Assembly: GCA_964493695.1 (NCBI GenBank)
Contig: CAZBPG010000006.1
Span: 18,482 to 82,481, forward strand
Length of the DNA stretch: 64,000 bases
Source of the DNA: Bog-950 sp964493695
Lineage (GTDB): Bacteria; Bacteroidota; Bacteroidia; Chitinophagales; LD1
Direction: 5' to 3'
Part shown: positions 1 to 8,700 of the stretch, piece by piece
How positions within the stretch are numbered: position 1 is the stretch's first letter
Layout: each line of letters opens with the position of its first letter
Program-made: the position numbers and the translations under genes
Notes under the pieces: model-generated
Database searches by the model: none
The model's input: the letters and a program-made list of their open reading frames with translations, nothing else
Told to the model about the DNA's origin: nothing

Positions 1-96
1 GAAGAAATAAACCTCGGCAATGTTGCCAAGGGCATTTACATACTACAATTAAAGGCGGGTACTAACATGGTAAACCGGAAAATTGAAGTGAATTGA
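1..96 (+). CDS. C-terminal end of a T9SS-sorted secreted protein (5' part outside window)
   Basis: The first 31 codons end a gene that begins upstream of the window. The tail contains NLGNVAKGIYILQL, followed by a basic NRKIEVN terminus, the usual last strands of a type A T9SS sorting domain (family TIGR04183). Such domains direct export across the outer membrane and are removed or linked to surface lipopolysaccharide. Nothing can be said about the cargo domain. The same tail recurs almost unchanged at 1042-1138. Confidence 0.7.
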   Translation, partial: EEINLGNVAKGIYILQLKAGTNMVNRKIEVN

Positions 97-117
97 TTTA
101 ATTCCTTAAGCCTCTAA

Positions 118-150
118 ACAAAACCTCGCTATAAGCGGGGTTTTGTTTTT
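118..150 (+). terminator. Rho-independent-type terminator after the T9SS gene
   Basis: An inverted repeat AAAACCTCGCT / AGCGGGGTTTT (one G:T-type mismatch) with a TATA-like loop runs straight into a T-rich tract. It lies 22 bases after the stop of the T9SS tail and would end its transcription. Confidence 0.7.
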
Positions 151-173
151 GTATTAGCTATTTGCGGTAGGCG

Positions 174-341
174 TTAAGCCTCCTTCTTCACCTTCTTCTT
201 TTTCAATGCATCCATCACCGGCTTTGCTTTTTTAATGATATAGTCAATTCGTTGGCTTTCCGGCAGACGGAGCAATTCTACGGAAAGCCGTTCTTTTGCT
301 TCCCAAATTTCGAGTTGGGTTTTTGCGGTATTAGTTTTCAT
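174..341 (-). CDS. Small basic protein (55 aa) overlapping the PIN gene; possible partner
   Basis: A 55-codon frame starts inside the last codons of the PIN-domain gene (11-base overlap) and is read on the same strand, so the two are probably translationally coupled. The protein begins MKTNTAKTQLEIWEAKERLS and ends in a very lysine-rich tail (residues 47-54 are mostly Lys). Its predicted character is one or two helices. I do not recognise the family. Classical PIN (VapC) toxins have the antitoxin gene upstream; here the only small neighbour lies downstream, so an antitoxin role is only a guess. Confidence 0.5.
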   Translation of the reverse strand: MKTNTAKTQLEIWEAKERLSVELLRLPESQRIDYIIKKAKPVMDALKKKKVKKEA

Positions 342-825
342 AATCCATCAAATCATAAGGTGTAACAATTCGTAATTCGTTCAAATAATTGTTGGCTAAG
401 TTAACCACATTTATTTTCCGCTCACGGTTTATATTTGCTAAATGCCTGTAGTTCCAACTAACCAGAATATTTATCTGGTTAGTTACCGATACGGCAATAT
501 GATAAGCATCCAAAATTTTCTTAGCAGGAATAATTCCTTCGCTCACATACTTAGCCGCTAACTCATCCAATTCAGTTCGGTTTTGAAGGGAAAGAAATTC
601 TATCGGATAATCGTTCACCACTTTCAGCATTTTTTGCTTCCGGTCTTCGTTCGTATTGTTTTCAATTTCAGCTAACACAAACTCCGAAACAAAAACATCA
701 TAAACAGACGGACGAATAAAATCCCGAAAGAACTCAACTGTAATATCTTTTTTATCGGGAGCATCGTCTGCAAACAAAAAACTGATAACCGAAGTATCAA
801 GATAAATTCTAGTACGATTTAACAT
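331..825 (-). CDS. PIN-domain protein, VapC-like putative ribonuclease
   Basis: The 164-residue protein has the PIN-fold acidic pattern: Asp10 in IYLDTSVISFLF, Glu53 in VLAEIE, Asp106 in ILDAYHIA, and the closing strand LVSWNYRHLANI near residue 121. Family knowledge: PIN domains are Mg-dependent endoribonucleases, often the toxic half of VapBC modules acting on tRNA or rRNA. The length and the VSWN motif fit a Bacteroidota PIN subgroup often found with a small helical partner. No typical VapB/AbrB/MazE antitoxin precedes it; the only adjacent small ORF overlaps its 3' end. The cassette sits between two copies of a T9SS tail, suggesting it was inserted or trapped in a duplication. Confidence 0.8.
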   Translation of the reverse strand: MLNRTRIYLDTSVISFLFADDAPDKKDITVEFFRDFIRPSVYDVFVSEFVLAEIENNTNEDRKQKMLKVVNDYPIEFLSLQNRTELDELAAKYVSEGIIPAKKILDAYHIAVSVTNQINILVSWNYRHLANINRERKINVVNLANNYLNELRIVTPYDLMDYEN

Positions 826-958
826 GCTTCAAAGATAAATCTTATTGGATAAAATTTATGTTGCCGGTTGCATAGAAGATAGGCGTAGTTAAAATTTAAC
901 CGCCCAACCCAACTCATTCTCCGGCAATTTCATTCTAAGTTTTGAAACAACATAAACT

Positions 959-1138
959 GAAAACATCGAACTAAAAGTGTTTGATATAATGGGGCGTGTT
1001 ATAAAAGAAGAACAACCGATAAAAATTGCAGGCACCTATACAAAAGAAATAAACCTTGGCAATGTTGCCAAAGGCATTTACATACTGCAATTAAAGGCTG
1101 GGGCTAACTTGGCAAACCGGAAAATTGAAGTGAATTGA
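959..1138 (+). pseudogene. Orphan T9SS sorting-domain remnant
   Basis: This stretch translates without stops to a sorting-domain tail (IELKVFDIMGRVIKE ... GNVAKGIYILQLKAG ... NRKIEVN) but has an in-frame TAA just upstream (953-955) and no cargo domain, so it is a fragment. From about 1042 on it is close to 90% identical to bases 1-105 of the window by eye. The 409-base stretch between the PIN gene and the next gene holds nothing else recognisable apart from the terminator after it. Confidence 0.7.
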
Positions 1139-1160
1139 TTTAACTAACTCAAAAACAAAG

Positions 1161-1191
1161 AACCCCGCACCTAAAAAGTGCGGGGTTTTGT
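1161..1191 (+). terminator. Strong stem-loop terminator
   Basis: A perfect 10-bp stem AACCCCGCAC / GTGCGGGGTT with a seven-base A-rich loop is followed by TTGTTATT. It follows the T9SS remnant and parallels the terminator at 118-150, supporting the idea that the two tails with their terminators are copies of one 3' end. Confidence 0.75.
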
Positions 1192-1234
1192 TATTACTCA
1201 GCAGAAGAATTATATTTGATGGAAAATAAAGAAT

Positions 1235-1492
1235 ATGTCAGCGTTGGAATTGCAGGTTTATGAACTTTTCAAAAAGCGCTTTAGCGAAGAGGAAGCTAAA
1301 ACGGTAATCCAGTATTTTGAAGCTAAAACCGAAGAGAAAATACAACAGAAGAGGGACATCTTTTTAACTAAAGATGATAAAGTAGATTTGATTGACAGAA
1401 TCAACAAGTCAAAAGTTGAAACAATAGTTTGGATAGTAGGAACCGGAGTAGTGCAGTTTATGTTATCTATTTTGGCAAAAAAGTTTATGTAA
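1235..1492 (+). CDS. DUF1640-like small coiled-coil protein with C-terminal membrane anchor
   Basis: The 85-residue protein has a short helical start (ALELQVYELFKKRFSEEEAK), a charged, probably coiled-coil middle with a KDDKVDLIDRINKSK segment, and a hydrophobic C-terminal span (TIVWIVGTGVVQFMLSILA, about residues 62-80). This pattern matches the small bacterial DUF1640/CCDC90-like proteins, whose role is unknown. It stands alone between two terminators, so it is probably a single-gene transcript. Confidence 0.65.
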   Translation: MSALELQVYELFKKRFSEEEAKTVIQYFEAKTEEKIQQKRDIFLTKDDKVDLIDRINKSKVETIVWIVGTGVVQFMLSILAKKFM

Positions 1493-1543
1493 ATTATTGC
1501 CCCAACCCGATAGTTTTTGCTTGTGCAGCAAGTTAAATAATAG

Positions 1544-1575
1544 AACCCCGCAAAAAAGCGGGGTTTTGTTTTTTA
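1544..1575 (+). terminator. Stem-loop terminator after the DUF1640-like gene
   Basis: An 8-bp stem AACCCCGC / GCGGGGTT around an A6 loop is followed by a TTGTTTTTT tract. It is the third terminator in 1.5 kb with the same CCCCGC core. Confidence 0.75.
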
Positions 1576-1663
1576 AAAATTACCCCAAAAAACACAAAAT
1601 ATTTTTAACCCCACACAATAATATTTTAAAGGTGCGTTTTAGTATCAAATAAAATACAAAACG

Positions 1664-1900
1664 ATGGAACAAACCTCTACTCAAGACCTTTTAATTCTTC
1701 ACGCTTACGGAGAAACTACTCTTGAACAAAGAGAGTTTTTAGCCACTCAACTCGCCAACGATGAAAGCCTTCAGGAAGAACTGATGGAAATAATCCGCAC
1801 CAAACGCGAATTGACTGCTCAAATGAAAAGCCCGAGCGAAACTTCGGTGCGTATTATTATGGAGCACAGCTACAAAACGGAGCATCTGCAGGAGATTTAA
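1664..1900 (+). CDS. Small acidic helical protein, anti-sigma-factor-like N-terminus; function unknown
   Basis: The 78-residue protein begins MEQTSTQDLLILHAYGETTL and continues with a QREFLATQLANDESLQEELMEI helix. The pattern of a short LxxYxxGE-like start, then a helix rich in Glu/Leu, resembles the zf-HC2-like cytoplasmic head of anti-sigma factors, but the zinc ligands and a membrane span are absent. Orphan proteins of this kind are common in Bacteroidota. It is flanked by terminators on both sides and has no evident operon partner. Confidence 0.6.
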   Translation: MEQTSTQDLLILHAYGETTLEQREFLATQLANDESLQEELMEIIRTKRELTAQMKSPSETSVRIIMEHSYKTEHLQEI

Positions 1901-1929
1901 ACAGCAGCTTCTCTCAAAAAAACTTTAAT

Positions 1930-1976
1930 ACCGATGTAGATTCTAAAGTTTTAGAATCTACATCGGTGTTTTGTTT
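1930..1976 (+). terminator. Long perfect hairpin terminator
   Basis: An 18-bp perfect inverted repeat (arms 1930-1947 and 1950-1967, core CCGATGTAGATTCTAAA) separated by two bases and followed by GTTTTGTTTT. It lies 30 bases after the stop of the preceding small gene. Confidence 0.8.
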
Positions 1977-2029
1977 TCAGGTAAAAATTAAATTCCTACT
2001 TTTAGTTTCACACTAACTAAACCAGGGCT

Positions 2030-3343
2030 ATGAAGATTTTAACCCGTTTCCGTTTTTTCAACATGTTACTTGTTGTTGTCTTTTTCTCCATCAGTTCATG
2101 CTGCAAGAAAGAACACGATGAACCTATAAACCATTGCAAAACGCTTCATCCTGTTGTTTTCATTCACGGGTATCTGGCTTCGGGCGATACCTGGGCAAAT
2201 CAGGTGATGCGCTTTACTTCAAATGCTTACTGCGATAATCTTCTATACGCTTACGACTGGAACAGCGTTGGCGGCAGCAGTAATCAGGCTTTATTAGATG
2301 CTTTCATTGATACCGTTTTAGCACGAACCGGGGCTACACAGGTAGATTTGGTGGGGCATTCCGCAGGCGGAGGTTACGGATACGCCTATTGCGAGGACAC
2401 CACACGGGCAAAAAAAGTAGCGCACTATGTGCATATCGGAAGCAGTTCTCAATCTTCACCGGCAGGAGCAAACGATGAAGTGCCTACTCTTTGTATTTCA
2501 TCTGCCGATGACGCAGTTGCAGGAGCAACCAGTATTACGGGCGCCACCAACATTACCATAGCCGGTAAAGACCATTATCAGATTGCCACCGGTGCAGAAA
2601 CTTTTACCGAGCTTTATAAATTCTTCAACAGCGGGCAAGTTCCGGTTACTTCTTCTATAACCCCAAAAGCCGAGATAACTGTTTCGGGCAAAACAGTTAC
2701 ACTTGGCGAAAATGCACCGCATAACGGTGCCACTATTCATATTTATGAACTAAATCCCGACAACGGCTCCCGTTTGTCTTCTTCTCCAAGTTTTACTTTA
2801 ACAGCCGATGTACAGGGAGTTTGGGGTCCGCAGAAAATTAAACCGGATACTAAATACGAGTTTGAAGTAACAAGCAATGTCAGCGGTGACCGGGTGATTC
2901 ATTATTACCGCGAAGGTTTCACACATACTAATCCATTGGTTTATCTGCGCACTATTCCAACTTCCGGTCTTGCCGGAACTTTGTTGTCAAGCCTTTCTGA
3001 TAACGATAATCAAAGTGTGCTGGCAGTATTTACAGCCAACCAGGCAACCGTTGCAGGGCGCGATTCGCTGGTGGTTGATAATGTAGTACTCTCTACTACT
3101 GCTATCACACCTGCTTCCAAAACTATCATCGCTATGTTTTTGTTTGACGCAAATAACAATCAACAAAGTGACTATACCGTGCCCGGTTTGTTTGGAATTC
3201 TCCCCACCTTTTTAACCTCCCGCGATATGTACTTTCAAACTTCTACCGCTTACGCAATTCCATTGCGTTTTAACGGGCGAAGTTTGCACGTACCAAATCT
3301 AAAATCGCAGTCAGATGGGGTAATTGTAGCTGTGTTTGACTGA
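2030..3343 (+). CDS. Secreted lipoprotein lipase/esterase with alpha/beta-hydrolase fold
   Basis: The 437-residue protein opens with a signal peptide and a lipobox-like ISSC (Cys24), so it should be a surface lipoprotein. The hydrolase domain shows the lipase strand PVVFIHGYLASGDTW (oxyanion region, about 41-55) and the nucleophile elbow VGHSAGGG with Ser111. Acid and His follow in the segment around SSADDAVAG and KDHYQIATG, as in extracellular triacylglycerol lipases. Residues from about 210 to the end form a beta-rich domain (ITVSGKTVTLGENAP...) of the type appended to polymer or lipid hydrolases. No T9SS domain is seen. The natural substrate cannot be read from the sequence. Confidence 0.8.
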   Translation: MKILTRFRFFNMLLVVVFFSISSCCKKEHDEPINHCKTLHPVVFIHGYLASGDTWANQVMRFTSNAYCDNLLYAYDWNSVGGSSNQALLDAFIDTVLARTGATQVDLVGHSAGGGYGYAYCEDTTRAKKVAHYVHIGSSSQSSPAGANDEVPTLCISSADDAVAGATSITGATNITIAGKDHYQIATGAETFTELYKFFNSGQVPVTSSITPKAEITVSGKTVTLGENAPHNGATIHIYELNPDNGSRLSSSPSFTLTADVQGVWGPQKIKPDTKYEFEVTSNVSGDRVIHYYREGFTHTNPLVYLRTIPTSGLAGTLLSSLSDNDNQSVLAVFTANQATVAGRDSLVVDNVVLSTTAITPASKTIIAMFLFDANNNQQSDYTVPGLFGILPTFLTSRDMYFQTSTAYAIPLRFNGRSLHVPNLKSQSDGVIVAVFD

Positions 3344-3428
3344 TATGCTAAATATTAAGCTAAATATTTTAGTTTTATTAAAAAAGAAGTTTAGGTTTGC
3401 ATTACATAATCATTTTAAAATCTAAAAC

Positions 3429-4472
3429 ATGAACAAGATGGCAGACGAAAGAAAAGAAAAAATGAAGGCTCTTCAACTTACATTAGACAAGTTGGACAAG
3501 TCTTATGGCAAGGGTACTATTATGAAACTGGGCGATAGCAAAGTGATGGGCGTGGAAGCAATTCCTACCGGTTCACTTGGTTTGGATATTGCCCTTGGAA
3601 TTGGTGGCTTGCCAAAAGGAAGGGTGGTTGAAATTTACGGACCTGAATCTTCCGGAAAAACAACCCTGGCAATACAGGCAATTGCACATTGCCAGAAAGC
3701 CGGAGGCATTGCTGCCTTTATTGATGCAGAGCACGCATTCGATAAAGAGTATGCAGTGAAACTGGGAGTAGACGTAAACAATCTCCTTATCTCTCAGCCT
3801 GATGATGGTGAGCAGGCATTGGATATTACAGAACACTTAATTCGCTCCGGTGCAATTGACATTATAGTTATTGACTCCGTTGCTGCTCTCGTACCGCGCG
3901 GAGAGTTGGAAGGAGAAATGGGCGAAAGCAAAATGGGCTTGCACGCAAGATTGATGAGTCAGGCACTGAGAAAACTTACGGGAACAATTTCTAAAACAGG
4001 TTGTTGCTGTATTTTCATCAATCAGTTGCGCGAAAAAATTGGTGTGATGTTCGGAAACCCGGAAACCACTACCGGTGGTAACGCTTTGAAATTTTATGCT
4101 TCGGTGCGCCTGGATATCCGCAGAATTGGCCAACTGAAAGAAGGTGATGCGATAACCGGTAACCGTACCCGCGTAAAAGTGGTGAAGAACAAAATGGCTC
4201 CGCCATTCCGCACTTGCGAGTTCGACATTATGTATGGTCAGGGAGTTTCGAAAAACGGAGAAATAATTGACATGGGCAGCGAACTTGGTGTGCTGCAAAA
4301 AAGTGGCTCATGGTACAGTTACGAAGGAACAAAACTCGGCCAGGGTCGCGATGGCGTAAAACAGATGCTGGACGACAATCCGGGGCTATCTGCCGAAATT
4401 GAAACGAAGATTAAAACTAAAGTAATGGCTGGAGTTGAGGTAGTGAAAGTAGAAGAACCCGAAGAAGCTTAG
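3429..4472 (+). CDS. recA: Recombinase RecA
   Basis: This is a complete 347-residue RecA, the usual length. The Walker A motif GPESSGKTT lies at residues 71-79, Walker B is in IIVIDSVAAL, loop L1 contains GEMGESKMGL, and loop L2 contains FINQLREKIGVMFGNPETTTGGNALKF. The C-terminus carries the acidic end KVEEPEEA. RecA forms ATP-dependent filaments on single-stranded DNA for recombinational repair and, in many bacteria, stimulates LexA self-cleavage. The true start may be the fifth codon (MADERKEK). It is transcribed alone and ends at a terminator. No SOS box was recognised upstream. Confidence 0.97.
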   Translation: MNKMADERKEKMKALQLTLDKLDKSYGKGTIMKLGDSKVMGVEAIPTGSLGLDIALGIGGLPKGRVVEIYGPESSGKTTLAIQAIAHCQKAGGIAAFIDAEHAFDKEYAVKLGVDVNNLLISQPDDGEQALDITEHLIRSGAIDIIVIDSVAALVPRGELEGEMGESKMGLHARLMSQALRKLTGTISKTGCCCIFINQLREKIGVMFGNPETTTGGNALKFYASVRLDIRRIGQLKEGDAITGNRTRVKVVKNKMAPPFRTCEFDIMYGQGVSKNGEIIDMGSELGVLQKSGSWYSYEGTKLGQGRDGVKQMLDDNPGLSAEIETKIKTKVMAGVEVVKVEEPEEA

Positions 4473-4499
4473 TTTTATATTCATACAAACACACAAATT

Positions 4500-4530
4500 A
4501 AATCCGCTCTCGTCAGCGGATTTTTTGTTT
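4500..4530 (+). terminator. Terminator of recA
   Basis: Inverted repeat AAATCCGCT / AGCGGATTT with a six-base loop followed by TTTTGTTTT, 27 bases after the recA stop. Confidence 0.75.
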
Positions 4531-4604
4531 TACTTTGGGGAACAAACTCACTCAAATGAAACCGAAGGTTCATGAATTCCCTTTTATTAAAAAAACAAAC
4601 AAGC

Positions 4605-5753
4605 ATGAATAAAAAACTTCTACTTCTTTTCACTGCATTCATTCTTTCATCTCCATTATTTGCGATTACGCTTACATTGAACATGAATTATGAAAACACC
4701 AACCGCAGTTTTCTGATTCATTTTCCTCCGGGGTTTACCAACTTACAGCATCTGCCACTTGTTTTCAATTTACATGGCTTGGGTTCAGATGGCGCGCAGG
4801 AGGAGTTTTATTCACGAATGAGCGAAACTTCCGATGCCAATAATTTTTTGGTTTGTTACCCGAACGGCATTGGCAACTCCTGGAATTCGGGTTTTCAAAT
4901 GCCTTACAACAGTTCACCGGATGATGTGGGTTTTATTTCAAAAATCATTGACACGCTCTATACGCTTTACAATATTGATTTGACCCGCGTTTACTCCTGC
5001 GGAATGAGCAACGGTGGGTTCCAAAGCTATCGGTTAGCGTGTGATTTGGAGAACCGAATTGCTGCCATTGCTTCTGTAACCGGAAGCACAACTGAACTTA
5101 CCGCTTTCAATTGCACACTATCGCGCAAAGTTCCTGTTTTGCAAATTCACGGAACTGCCGACCCGCTGGTTCCTTATTCGGGACAAACCGGTGTTAAATC
5201 TCAGGAAGACAATATCGGTTTTTGGCTGGGCAAAAACAGTTGCGGCAACATGAATGACACTTTGCATTATTCCGACATTGATCCGAATGACAGTTCCACA
5301 GTTGAAAGAATCCGATACTTGAATTGCGCTAGTGGTACAGAAGTCTGGTTCTACAAAGTTACGGGTGGCGGCCATACCTGGCCCAACGCGTATATCAATT
5401 ATATCTACGGACCAACCAACCGCGACTTTGATGCCTCGCAGGAGATTTGGGATTTCTTTAACCGCTTTACTTTAAATGGACCGGTTGGTTTAAATGAAAT
5501 TGAGAAGAGTGAAAATGATATGAAAGTTTTTCCGAATCCAAGCGAAGGAAATTTCAAATTGCGAATTGACAATTTCGAATTTGAAAAGCAGTTGAGTGTT
5601 ATTGTTTTTGATTTAAGCGGCAGAAAAATTTTAGAGCAGAACGTTTCCTCTCCTTCAACAGAGTTAAATTTAACTGCGAATGAAAACGGAATCTACTTTC
5701 TGAAGATGGAGGGCAGTATTTCTTCCGCAACAAAGAAAATTGTAAAACAATGA
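4605..5753 (+). CDS. PHB-depolymerase/feruloyl-esterase family secreted esterase with T9SS domain
   Basis: The start at 4605 places MNKKLLLLFTAFILSSPLFA as a clean signal peptide; an upstream in-frame ATG (4572) would add 11 residues in front of it. The mature part resembles the LpqC/poly(3-hydroxybutyrate) depolymerase family: LVFNLHGLGSDG oxyanion loop, GMSNGGF nucleophile elbow (Ser135), LQIHGTADPLVPYSG acid loop and GGGHTWPN catalytic His. Residues from about 305 form a T9SS sorting domain (VFPNPSEGNFKLRI ... ENGIYFLKM ... KKIVKQ). The next gene overlaps by four bases, so the two are co-translated T9SS cargo. The substrate could be a polyester or an aryl ester of plant polysaccharide. Confidence 0.85.
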   Translation: MNKKLLLLFTAFILSSPLFAITLTLNMNYENTNRSFLIHFPPGFTNLQHLPLVFNLHGLGSDGAQEEFYSRMSETSDANNFLVCYPNGIGNSWNSGFQMPYNSSPDDVGFISKIIDTLYTLYNIDLTRVYSCGMSNGGFQSYRLACDLENRIAAIASVTGSTTELTAFNCTLSRKVPVLQIHGTADPLVPYSGQTGVKSQEDNIGFWLGKNSCGNMNDTLHYSDIDPNDSSTVERIRYLNCASGTEVWFYKVTGGGHTWPNAYINYIYGPTNRDFDASQEIWDFFNRFTLNGPVGLNEIEKSENDMKVFPNPSEGNFKLRIDNFEFEKQLSVIVFDLSGRKILEQNVSSPSTELNLTANENGIYFLKMEGSISSATKKIVKQ

Positions 5754-8700
5754 ACCGATTAAAATCCCCATTTGTAGTTTTTGCAACTGTCTTCTGCTTT
5801 TTTACGCACGCCAGCGAACCCTCCCAATTAAAACTGGTTAAAAATCTCGGTCAGCAGCATCCAAATGTTTTGTATTCAACTGAGCTGACCGGAGGCGCGC
5901 TTTTTATGGAGCGCGATGCGCTTACTTATGTTTTTTACAACGAAACCGACCTTGCAAAAATTGATGAATACCTGCACCATTGCGATTATCTGAATCCTGA
6001 AAAAGGAGCATGTCCGTTACTTCGCGGCCATGCCTACAAAGTTTATTTTGAAAATGCAAACACCAGCCCCGAAATTTCCGAAGCCGGAAAACTGAACGGG
6101 CATTACAATTATTTTTTCGGACACGAAGAATCGAAGTGGGCGGGTAATGTTCCGCTTTTCAAAGAAGTTACTTACAAAAACATTTATTCCGGAATTGATT
6201 TGAAGGTTTACAGTGCAGGCACAAATCCCAAGTACGATTTTGTTGTCCATCCTTCTGCCAATGCAACGGATATTGTTTTGAATTTCGAAGCAACCAACGG
6301 CTTGGAAATTCAGAACGGCAATCTCAAAATAAAAACTTCGGTAACCGATATTGTTGAACAACAACCATTCGCCTATCAGATTATTGACGGAGTGAAAAAA
6401 GAAGTTGCCTGCAATTTTCATTTGAGCGGAAGCGAAATTTCATTTCAGTTTCCGAACAGTTACAACAAGCAGTTCGATTTAATTATCGACCCCGTAATTA
6501 TTGCAAGTACCTATTCGGGAACTACCTACCGCGCGTATGCACACACCGCTACTTACGATGATGCGGGAAATATTTATTCGGCCGGTCGTGCATTTTCAGT
6601 AAACGTAAACGGAAGCGGTGCGGGTTATCCGGCAACGCTTGGCGCATTTCAAACTTCGCATGCCGGAGGTTTTCAGGATATATGTGTGAGCAAATACAAT
6701 GCTGATGCTTCGCAATTGTTGTGGGCAACTTACATTGGAGGAAGTTTGCAGGAGCAGCCGCACAGCTTGGTGGTTGATGCCAATCAGCAGTTGTACATTT
6801 ACGGAACTTCCAACTCGGCAAATTATCCGGTAACCGCAGGCGCGTATCAAATGCAAAACCTTACGGATAATTTCGGAAATCATTTGAACGATATTATAGT
6901 AACGAAACTGAATGCCGCGGGCGCTGCGCTTATCGGTTCAACTTATGTTGGCGGAAGAACCGAGAATGACGGCATTAACTGGAGCAGCGTGCAGCGTTAC
7001 TATGGCGATTATTTTAAAGGAGAAATTGTAATTGATTCCACCGGCAATGCGTACGTGGCGAGTTATACACGCGCCACTGATTTTCCGGCTACAGCCGGAG
7101 CTTTGCAGCAAACATACAGTGGCGGTTATCAGGACGGAGTAATTTTTAAACTCAACAGCAACATGACGGGTTTGCAATGGGCAACTTTTTATGGCGGTCC
7201 CGCTGAAGACGCCTGTTACAGTTTGAAGTTAGATGCAAGCGGAAATATTTTTGTAACGGGCGCAATTTCAAGCAATGTGCTCACCAACACTTCGGGAACC
7301 GTTCACACCGGTTTTATTGGCGGGCTGTTCGATGCATTTATTTCGCACATCAGCGCGAACGGACAAACGGTTTTGAAATCTACCTACTTTGGTTCTGTTA
7401 ATGAAGAGCAGGCGTATCTTCTCGACTTAGATGCCACCGGAAACGTTTACATTTTCGGAGCCACACCGAATTCTTCCATCACTGCCACACCGGGCGCATA
7501 TCAGGGAGCAATGAGCCGTTCTTACATAGCAAAACTGAAACCGGCTTTAGATTCGGTATGTTTCATTTCCACGTTTAACGAGTTGGCGCCAACCGCGTTA
7601 ATGGTAGATGAGTGCAATTACATTTATGCAGCAGGGCATGGCGGACTGAACACGAGCATCGGAACGCTTTCGGGGTTACAAACAACTATTGATGCATTTC
7701 AAACAGGCAGCGGAGGATTTTATTTGCTTACGCTTGAACCGGATGCCGTTGCATTAAAGTTCGGTTCATACTATGGTCCTGCCGATTCGCATGTAGATGG
7801 CGGCACGTGCCGCTTCAACAAACAGGGAATTATTTATCACGCGCTTTGCACAGATAAAACAACCTTGTACACCACAGCGAATGCATTTCATACCACTAAT
7901 CTTTCGAACGATTTCGACAATTGTGTTTTCAAAATAGATTTTCAGGCAGGCAAGGTTAAAGCAGATGCGCTGGCAACTGTTTCGGGAAGTAACGACACCT
8001 CTGCTCAAATCAGCAGTTGCGTTTCACCGCTTTCGGTGCAGTTTATCAACCACTCTGTTAATGCAGCGCAGTATGTATGGTATTTCGGCAATGGCGATTC
8101 GTCCGCTTCAGCGCAACCGCTTTACACCTTCAGCAGCAACGGTTCGTATCAGGCAATGCTGGTTGCCAAAAATTCCGCTACCTGCAATGGTGCAGACACG
8201 GCTTACGTCAATATTGATTTGGGCAGCAGTGTGCAGATGAATATTACTGCTGTAAACACCACATGCAATGTAAATGCAGGAAGTGCGAGCGTACAGGTTA
8301 CGAGCGGAATTTCTCCGTTTACATTTTTGTGGAGTAATGGCGGAACTGATTCTGTGATGACGAATCTCGCTTCGGGAAATTATTCCGTTACGGTTACGGC
8401 TGCGGACGGATGCTCTGCAACTGCAACGGTAACTGTTTCTTCTTCGAACGGTGTTACACTTTCCGCAACATCAACCAATACTACCTGCGGTAATAATAAC
8501 GGCACAGCAAGTGTTACTGTAACAACAGGGGCTGTTCCTTTTACTTTTTCGTGGAGCAGCGGAGCAAACACCGCCTCGCTGAATAATCTTTCATCGGGAA
8601 ATTATTCTGTAACAGTTTCCGATTTTAACGGGTGCAGTGCAACAGCGAGCGTTACGGTTAATACAAGCAGTGTAAGTGCCGCGGCAATTACCAGCGATAA

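Noticed and set aside
3837..4298. 153-codon antisense frame inside recA
   Set aside because: It lies wholly within the conserved RecA core and reflects its codon pattern; no family features.
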